Below are positions 58,420-64,000 of a DNA stretch of 64,000 nt, piece by piece. Position 1 is the first letter of the stretch, and each line of letters opens with the position of its first letter. Origin of the DNA: Chloroflexota bacterium (lineage in GTDB: Bacteria > Chloroflexota > Dormibacteria > Dormibacterales > Dormibacteraceae); NCBI GenBank assembly GCA_005882135.1, contig VBDR01000025.1, positions 152,480 to 216,479 of the forward strand. Reading direction: 5' to 3'. A program made the translations under genes and the position numbers. The notes beneath the pieces are model-generated. The model made no database searches. It had not been told where the DNA came from and was given only the letters and a program-made list of their open reading frames with translations.

Positions 58420-60003
58420 ATGAGCACCAAGCGCTGGATCCTGGTCGCGGCGGTGCTCGGGTCAGGGATCGTGTTCCTCGACTCCACGGTGGTCAACGTC
58501 GCGCTGCCGAGGATCGGACGGGACCTCCCGCGCTCTTTCCTCGGCGTCCTCGAAGGCCAGTCGTACGTATACAACGCGTACCTGCTGACCCTGAGCGCGC
58601 TGCTCATCCTGGCCGGTGCGGTGAACGATTTCTACGGCCGTAAGCGAACGTTCCTGTTGGGCCTGCTCGGCTTTGGCGCGACGTCGGTGCTGTGCGGTTT
58701 CGCGCCGACCATGGAGCTGCTGGTGGTCTTTCGAATCCTTCAGGGCGCGACAGGGGCGCTGCTCGTGCCCGGCTCCCTGGCGCTCATCACCGCCAGCTTC
58801 GACGGTGAGGAGCAGGGGCGGGCTTTCGGGACGTGGGCCGGCGCCTCGGGTGCGACCACGATCCTCGGCCCGCTGATCGGAGGCCTGCTTGTCGACACCA
58901 TCTCGTGGCGCGCGGCATTCTTCATCAACGTTCCCCTGGTCGCGCTGGCCGCATGGGCGACCTGGACCCACGTGCCAGAGAGCCGAGACGAACGCGCGTC
59001 GCCGCATTTCGACTGGCTTGGCGCGGCCATCGTCGCCCTTGCGGTTGGCGGGCTGGCGTTCGGCACCATCTATGGCCAGCAGCGAGCCTGGCGCGATCCG
59101 ATTGGGTTTATCGCCCTCGCGGTCGGAGTCGTGGCCACGATCGCACTCCCTCTCTGGATGATGCGCGCGAAGCATCCGCTCATTCCGCTCGACCTGTTTC
59201 GATCACGCAACTTCACCGTCACCAACATCTCGACGCTACTCATCTATGGGGCGCTCTACGTCACGTTTTATTACGTCGGTCTGTTCCAGCAGGGCACGCT
59301 GGGTTACGCCGCCGCGGCCGCGGGCGCCGCCGGAATTCCCGGAAGCCTGTTTCTGATCTTCTTCTCGAGTCGATTCGGCAGCTTGGCGGCCAAATATGGG
59401 CCGCGGATCTTCATGGCCGCCGGTCCCCTGATCATGGCGGTCGGCGTGCTGTGGTTTGCACGCGTCCCGGCCAGCAGCACGCCGTGGAGGCTGATGCCTG
59501 ACAACCCAAGCACGTATCTGCCGCCCGCCTCGTACTTCATCGACTTCCTGCCGGGCTCGATCATCTTTGGAGTCGGCCTGATGATCATGGTGGCGCCGCT
59601 CACGACCGCGCTGATGAGATCGGTGCCCGTCCGCAACTCCGGACTGGGATCGGCCATCAACAACGCGATCTCTCGCGTAGGCCCGCAGCTGGCGGGGGCG
59701 CTCATCTTCGTGTTCCTGACGGCGAACTTTTACGCCATGCTCGCGACGCGGGTCAGCGGCATCGATGTCTCGTCGGAGAGCTTCCGCAACCGCGTCAGCC
59801 CGTTGAACACGCCCACCGATCCCAACCTGGTGGCCGCGGTGCGCGACGCATCAACAAGCTCATTTCACCTGGCCATGATCATCGGCGCGGGACTGCTCGT
59901 CTTGGGAGCGATCGTCAACGCTGTCGGGATCCGCAACGAGGCCGCGACGCGGCGGGCCACGGAGCCTGCGCAGCAGGAGTCTGTCTCCCCGGCCCAGCCG
60001 TAG
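58420..60003 (+). CDS. MFS transporter, DHA2 (EmrB/QacA-like) type
   Basis: 14-TM-like; VFLDSTVVNVALPRIGRDL, NDFYGRKRTFLLGLLGFG, WRAAFFINVPLVALA. Confidence 0.93.
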   Translation: MSTKRWILVAAVLGSGIVFLDSTVVNVALPRIGRDLPRSFLGVLEGQSYVYNAYLLTLSALLILAGAVNDFYGRKRTFLLGLLGFGATSVLCGFAPTMELLVVFRILQGATGALLVPGSLALITASFDGEEQGRAFGTWAGASGATTILGPLIGGLLVDTISWRAAFFINVPLVALAAWATWTHVPESRDERASPHFDWLGAAIVALAVGGLAFGTIYGQQRAWRDPIGFIALAVGVVATIALPLWMMRAKHPLIPLDLFRSRNFTVTNISTLLIYGALYVTFYYVGLFQQGTLGYAAAAAGAAGIPGSLFLIFFSSRFGSLAAKYGPRIFMAAGPLIMAVGVLWFARVPASSTPWRLMPDNPSTYLPPASYFIDFLPGSIIFGVGLMIMVAPLTTALMRSVPVRNSGLGSAINNAISRVGPQLAGALIFVFLTANFYAMLATRVSGIDVSSESFRNRVSPLNTPTDPNLVAAVRDASTSSFHLAMIIGAGLLVLGAIVNAVGIRNEAATRRATEPAQQESVSPAQP

Positions 60004-60021
60004 CTTCTACGATCGATTTGT

Positions 60022-60732
60022 ATGGCGACGGTGATCGATCGCGATCAGCTCCAGGACCTGGTCTCGCAAGGAGCTCTGCTCGTCGAGGTGCTCAAGGCTG
60101 AGGAATACCAGGAGGATCATCTTCCCGGCGCCCTGAGCATCCCCCTGGCCCAGATCGATCGGGAGACCGTTAAGACCCTCGACCAGGAGCACCCGATGAT
60201 CGTGTACTGCTGGGATGCGGCTTGAGACATGGCGCCTAGAGCCGCGGCGCGGCTCGAGCTCCTCGGCTTCACAAAGGTCTTTCACTATCACGCCGGCAAG
60301 CTCGACTGGATGGCGGCCGGGCTTCCAACCGAGGGCGAGAACGCAAAGCGCCCGCGCGCGGGCACGGTGGCGCGCAAGGACGTGCCGGTCTGCGCGCTGA
60401 CTGACCGCGTCGGCCAGGTGCGCGACCGCGCTCGCGCCCTGGGATGGGACGCCGCCGTCGCCGTCAACGACGATCACGTCGTCCTCGGCCTTCTTCGGAG
60501 CGCTGAGCTCGACAAGGACGCCGATCAGCCGATCGAGGAAGCAATGCGACCCGGACCGAGCACGTTCCGGCCGTACGTGCCCATCAAGGAGATGGCTGAT
60601 TACATGACCCAGCACAAGCTGGAGAGCTCGCCGGTCACGACATCGGACGGCAAGCTCGTCGGTTTGCTCTTGAGGTCCGATGCCGTGGCGCAAGCCGAAG
60701 GTTGCCCCGACTGCGTGCGGAAGATGATCTAG
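60022..60732 (+). CDS. Rhodanese-CBS fusion, predicted selenoprotein
   Basis: In-frame UGA at 60223-60225: ...HPMIVYCWDAA-U-DMAPRAAARLELLGFTKVFHYHAGKLDWMAAGLPTEG...then CBS-pair sequence; rhodanese homology runs through the UGA in one frame. The ORF track splits it into 60022-60225 and 60229-60732. Confidence 0.88.
60239..60255 (+). promoter_or_regulatory. bacterial SECIS hairpin (rhodanese-CBS)
   Basis: GAGCCGC-GGC-GCGGCTC, 7-bp Watson-Crick stem starting 14 nt after UGA, loop begins GG. Confidence 0.65.
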
Positions 60733-61412
60733 GCGTCAACCCGCATCGTGACGAGCTCATGCGGGGGGTCGAGCGGCCCGAAGAATTCGTCGAGCCAGGC
60801 GGGGTGGTGAGGCGCCTGCAGCGGCGGCGCGGTGATGCGCAGCCATCCCTCCGCCTCAAACCATTCAGGACTCTCCGGGCTTATCAACGCGATCATTCCC
60901 CCCGGCGCGGTGACGCGTCGCAGCTCGGCGAGCACGGGCGGATCCGGCCCGAAGGCGCCGCTCGCCGCGGTGAGGTGCGAGCAACCGTCCTCGAGAGGAA
61001 GCGATTCTGCCCAGCCCGCAACCGCGCTCACCGCCGGCAGTCGCCGGGTAAGGATCGCGCGCAGGCCGGCTGAAGGCTCCACCGCGACCACGCGCCTGGA
61101 GCGCGTGACAAGCTGCTGTGTCAGGCGGCCGCTGCCCGCGCCCACGTCGAGCGCGATGTCGACGCCGCTGGGCAGGGCATGGATGAGGTCCGGATGGATC
61201 GGTTCGTGTCGCGCCAGCTGGTCCCACTTTTCGGGTTCGAGGTGATAGACGAGGGTCCAGAACAGGGCGCGGATGATCCGCTCGCCGGGTTCACCGTCCG
61301 GGATCCGTGCCATCTCGTGCCGCCAGACCGCTTCCGGCAGCCGCGCGACATCTTCGATCGTGAAGTGCCGCCAGCCCGGCGGGGCCTGCTCGACCGCCTC
61401 TGCATATTCCAC
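60729..61412 (-). CDS. Class I SAM-dependent methyltransferase
   Basis: IALDVGAGSGRLTQQLVTRSRRVVAVEPS motif. Confidence 0.9.
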   Translation of the reverse strand: MEYAEAVEQAPPGWRHFTIEDVARLPEAVWRHEMARIPDGEPGERIIRALFWTLVYHLEPEKWDQLARHEPIHPDLIHALPSGVDIALDVGAGSGRLTQQLVTRSRRVVAVEPSAGLRAILTRRLPAVSAVAGWAESLPLEDGCSHLTAASGAFGPDPPVLAELRRVTAPGGMIALISPESPEWFEAEGWLRITAPPLQAPHHPAWLDEFFGPLDPPHELVTMRVDA

Positions 61413-61442
61413 CGAAGTCCTGGATCAGACTAGGACGCGGCT

Positions 61443-62468
61443 GTGAAGATCGCCGTCGTCGCCTCGCCGGTGACGCCGCTGCGCCCGGCGCAGCTTGGCG
61501 GCGCGCAAGCCTTCATCTGCGACCTCTCCGCCGGGCTGGCCGCTCGAGGCCACGACCTCACCCTCTACTGCGCGGAAGGCTCCGAAGTCGCGGGAGTCAG
61601 ACTGGCCACAGTTTCTTTACCACCTGACGCCGGCGTCGCGCTGGTCATGCCCGGTGGGGCGCCGCCGCCACCAACACCAGGTGTTGCCGCTGCGCTCGGG
61701 GCCATGTTCGACGCGATCGACGCCGCAGGGCTCGACGTCGTCAGCCAACACGCCTTCGACGCGCCTGCGTTTGACCTCGCCCGGGATCTGCCAGTGCTCC
61801 ACACCCTTCACCTGCCACCAATCGTTGAGGCGGTCGTCTCCGCCGCGAGGCACGTGCCTTCACCTCGACTGGCCACGGTATCGCGGTCCTGCCAGGCGTC
61901 GTGGCAGGCGGTGGGCGTCGAGGTGCCCCGCGTGCTGCGCAACGGTGTGGCCGACATGCCGGTGCAGCTCACGCCCAGTCGGGCGGCGCTCATTGCAGGC
62001 CGGATCTCGCCCGAGAAGGGAATCGAGCACGCCATCGCCGCGGCGCGCGCAGCCGACATCGAGGTCCGCATCGCAGGCGCGCACTACGATCCCGCTTATG
62101 AGGTGGACCTCAACAGCACCACGCAATTCGGATCCCTGCGCCGCGACGAGCTGCGCCTGCTGATGGCGCAAAGCGCCGTGACCATCTGCGCGGTGCGCTG
62201 GGACGAGCCGTTCGGCATGGTCGCCGCCGAAGCGCAGATGGCCGGCTGCCCCGTGGCTGCGTACGGCCGCGGCGCGATGCCCGAGGTCGTGGAGGAAGGC
62301 GTCAGCGGATTCCTCGCCGAACCCGACGATGTCGATGCGTTGACACGCGCCGTGGGCAGCTGCCTCGCGCTCGACCGCGCCGCCGTGCGCGCCAGCGCCC
62401 AGCGCCGCCTGGGACTCGAAGCCGCACTCGATCAGTACGAGATCGCATTGCGTGAGGCGGCCGGTTGA
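61443..62468 (+). CDS. Glycosyltransferase family 4
   Basis: MKIAVVASPVTPLRPAQLGGAQAFICDLSAGLAARGHDLTLY, AGRISPEKGIEHAI, DEPFGMVAAEAQMAGCPVAAY. Confidence 0.92.
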   Translation: MKIAVVASPVTPLRPAQLGGAQAFICDLSAGLAARGHDLTLYCAEGSEVAGVRLATVSLPPDAGVALVMPGGAPPPPTPGVAAALGAMFDAIDAAGLDVVSQHAFDAPAFDLARDLPVLHTLHLPPIVEAVVSAARHVPSPRLATVSRSCQASWQAVGVEVPRVLRNGVADMPVQLTPSRAALIAGRISPEKGIEHAIAAARAADIEVRIAGAHYDPAYEVDLNSTTQFGSLRRDELRLLMAQSAVTICAVRWDEPFGMVAAEAQMAGCPVAAYGRGAMPEVVEEGVSGFLAEPDDVDALTRAVGSCLALDRAAVRASAQRRLGLEAALDQYEIALREAAG

Positions 62469-63085
62469 CCCTAACCGCGGTGGTGACCGGCGGCTCCGGC
62501 GGCATCGGCAAGGAGGTTGTCCGCGGGCTTCGCGCGCGCAGCTGGGACGTTACGTCGCTGAGCCGGCGCGAGGGCACCGACGTGTCTGACGAGAAGGACG
62601 TCCTGAAGGCGTTTGCACGGTTGAAGTCGCTGGACGCGCTGGTGCACTGCGCCCAGGTCCTGATCAAGCGACCTTTCACCCGCTTGACTGCCGAAGAATG
62701 GGACCAGCAGATCAGCTCGGGATTGCGCGGGGCCTTTCTCTGCAGCCGCGAGGCTTTCAAGCTGATGCGCCGGCGTGGTGGTTCGATCGTGTTCGTGTCG
62801 AGTCTTTCCGGCGTTTTCGGCGTCGAAAAATTTCCCGGCATGGCCGCATACGTAGCCGCGAAGTCGGGCCTTGCCGGCCTGACCGAGGTGCTGGCCGTCG
62901 AAGGTCGAGAACGAGGAATTCGTGTCAACGCGATCAGCCCAGGGTCAGTCGACACGCCAATGCTTCGCACGGCGGGCGTCCAAGGTCCCGCGCTGCAGCC
63001 CGCGGAGGTGGCGCGAATCATCGCCTGGCTCGTGTCGCCAGAATCCGCGCCGCTCTCGGGTGCTAACTTGCGGATGGACCCATGA
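62465..63085 (+). CDS. SDR family oxidoreductase
   Basis: AVVTGGSGGIGKEVVRGL, AAYVAAKSGLAGLTEVLAVEGRERGIRVNAISPGSVDTPM. Confidence 0.93.
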   Translation: MTLTAVVTGGSGGIGKEVVRGLRARSWDVTSLSRREGTDVSDEKDVLKAFARLKSLDALVHCAQVLIKRPFTRLTAEEWDQQISSGLRGAFLCSREAFKLMRRRGGSIVFVSSLSGVFGVEKFPGMAAYVAAKSGLAGLTEVLAVEGRERGIRVNAISPGSVDTPMLRTAGVQGPALQPAEVARIIAWLVSPESAPLSGANLRMDP

Positions 63086-63492
63086 TCTCTGACGTGCGAA
63101 TCACCCGCCGCGCCACCTTCGCTGCTGGTCATATCCTGTGCCGCGACGACTGGACGGATGAAAAGAACCGCGAGGTGTTCGGCGCCTGTTCGACCGACCA
63201 CGGTCACAACTACGTGATCGAGGTCACTGTAGGCGGCACTGTCGATCCCGGCACGGGCATGGTGGTCAACCTGAAGCACGTGGACACCGTGTTGCGGCGG
63301 GAGTTCGTCGACGCGGTGGATCACCATCACTTGAACCGCGACGTCGATTTCATGCAAGGCGTGATCCCGACCGCGGAAAACGTCGCCCTGGCGGCCTTCC
63401 GTCGCCTGGAGCCGCACCTTAAACCGGCGCGCCTGCTGAAGGTGCGGGTGGTGGAGACAGAGAACAATGCCGCCGAGGTGAACGCCGACTAA
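63082..63492 (+). CDS. 6-pyruvoyl-tetrahydropterin synthase/QueD family protein
   Basis: ARRATFAAGHIL, FGACSTDHGHNYVIEVTVGG, VDHHHLNRDVDFMQGVIPTAENVAL. Confidence 0.93.
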   Translation: MISDVRITRRATFAAGHILCRDDWTDEKNREVFGACSTDHGHNYVIEVTVGGTVDPGTGMVVNLKHVDTVLRREFVDAVDHHHLNRDVDFMQGVIPTAENVALAAFRRLEPHLKPARLLKVRVVETENNAAEVNAD

Positions 63493-63534
63493 TCAGGCCC
63501 GCGCGGCAGTCCGAATGTAAGCCCCATCCCCCGC

Positions 63535-64000
63535 CTACGGCGGGGACTTCCCCATGAATGGGGAAGACGGCGCGATGGTGATGGTCTGGCCGGATTCGGT
63601 TTTGATCAGCTGCCAGCCGCCTTCGTGGACCATCCGACAGAGCAGGACCAGGTTGTCGAGATCGGTGCCGCCGCCGTCTATCCAGTGGACCACGTGGTGG
63701 CCGTCGCACCAGGACGCCGGTCGCTCGCAACCCGGCCAGCGGCAGTGGCCGTCGCGCGCCATCAGCGCCTTGCGCGCGGGGCCCGAAATCACCCTTTTGG
63801 AGCGGCCGACGTCGATGGTCACCGACTCCTGGCTGAGCAGGACCCGGGTCACGCTGCAGTCGCAGGCCATCCGCTGCACGGCGGCGGAGGAGATGGGGAG
63901 CGAAAACTCCATCTCCGCCCCCGCCGCCCCGGCCAACCCCTTCAGGGTCTCGATCGTCGCCGTGACTTGGATGTTGGCCGGCTTGCCGCCCGAAGCCAGC
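63535..64000 (-). CDS. DUF222/HNH endonuclease-domain protein (runs off the right edge)
   Basis: RKALMARDGHCRWPGCERPASWCDGHHVVHWIDGGGTDLDNLVLLCRMVHEGGW; frame open to the window edge. Confidence 0.9.
   Translation of the reverse strand, partial: LASGGKPANIQVTATIETLKGLAGAAGAEMEFSLPISSAAVQRMACDCSVTRVLLSQESVTIDVGRSKRVISGPARKALMARDGHCRWPGCERPASWCDGHHVVHWIDGGGTDLDNLVLLCRMVHEGGWQLIKTESGQTITIAPSSPFMGKSPP

Noticed and set aside
1-64000. CRISPR arrays, rRNA, tRNA, transposases, prophage genes
   Set aside because: No periodic repeats, no recognisable RNA genes and no integrase/transposase motifs were seen by eye; a tRNAscan/Infernal run would be needed to be certain.
63535-64000. HNH endonuclease as a mobile-element or defence marker
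   Set aside because: DUF222/HNH proteins of this type are common scattered repeats in high-GC genomes; no other mobile or defence genes are adjacent within the window.

Overview
High-GC bacterial chromosome window, densely coding, about 65 protein genes on both strands. No rRNA, tRNA, CRISPR array or transposase was recognised. The frame-by-frame ORF track hides its most interesting content: three genes are split by a single in-frame UGA at a position where relatives carry Cys, and each UGA is followed by a 7-bp hairpin with G in the first two loop positions, at the spacing expected for a bacterial SECIS. They are (1) a Tat-exported formate dehydrogenase alpha subunit (6929-9991, UGA 7523-7525); (2) a FrnE/DsbA-family thioredoxin-fold oxidoreductase with a U-P-W-C active site (14811-15428 minus, UGA 15378-15380); (3) a rhodanese-CBS fusion with a C-x4-U motif (60022-60732, UGA 60223-60225). 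UGA is an ordinary stop elsewhere in the window, so this looks like selenocysteine recoding and not code reassignment. The second large theme, about 25-54 kb, is a sugar/inositol catabolic island: IolA-, IolB-, IolD- and IolE-like enzymes, several Gfo/Idh/MocA dehydrogenases, a transaldolase-like protein, two enolase-superfamily dehydratases and two ABC sugar importers. Palindromes of the form TGGAACGTTCCA (8 copies at 6 promoters) punctuate it, with one intact LacI regulator and one 5'-truncated LacI remnant nearby. Other content includes an fdn-fdhE-fdnH-nrfD-mrp operon, a pseudouridine catabolism pair, a metallophosphoesterase/nucleotidyltransferase/GAF operon and a GT4-SDR-PTPS operon. All product calls come from reading translated sequence; no database search was possible.
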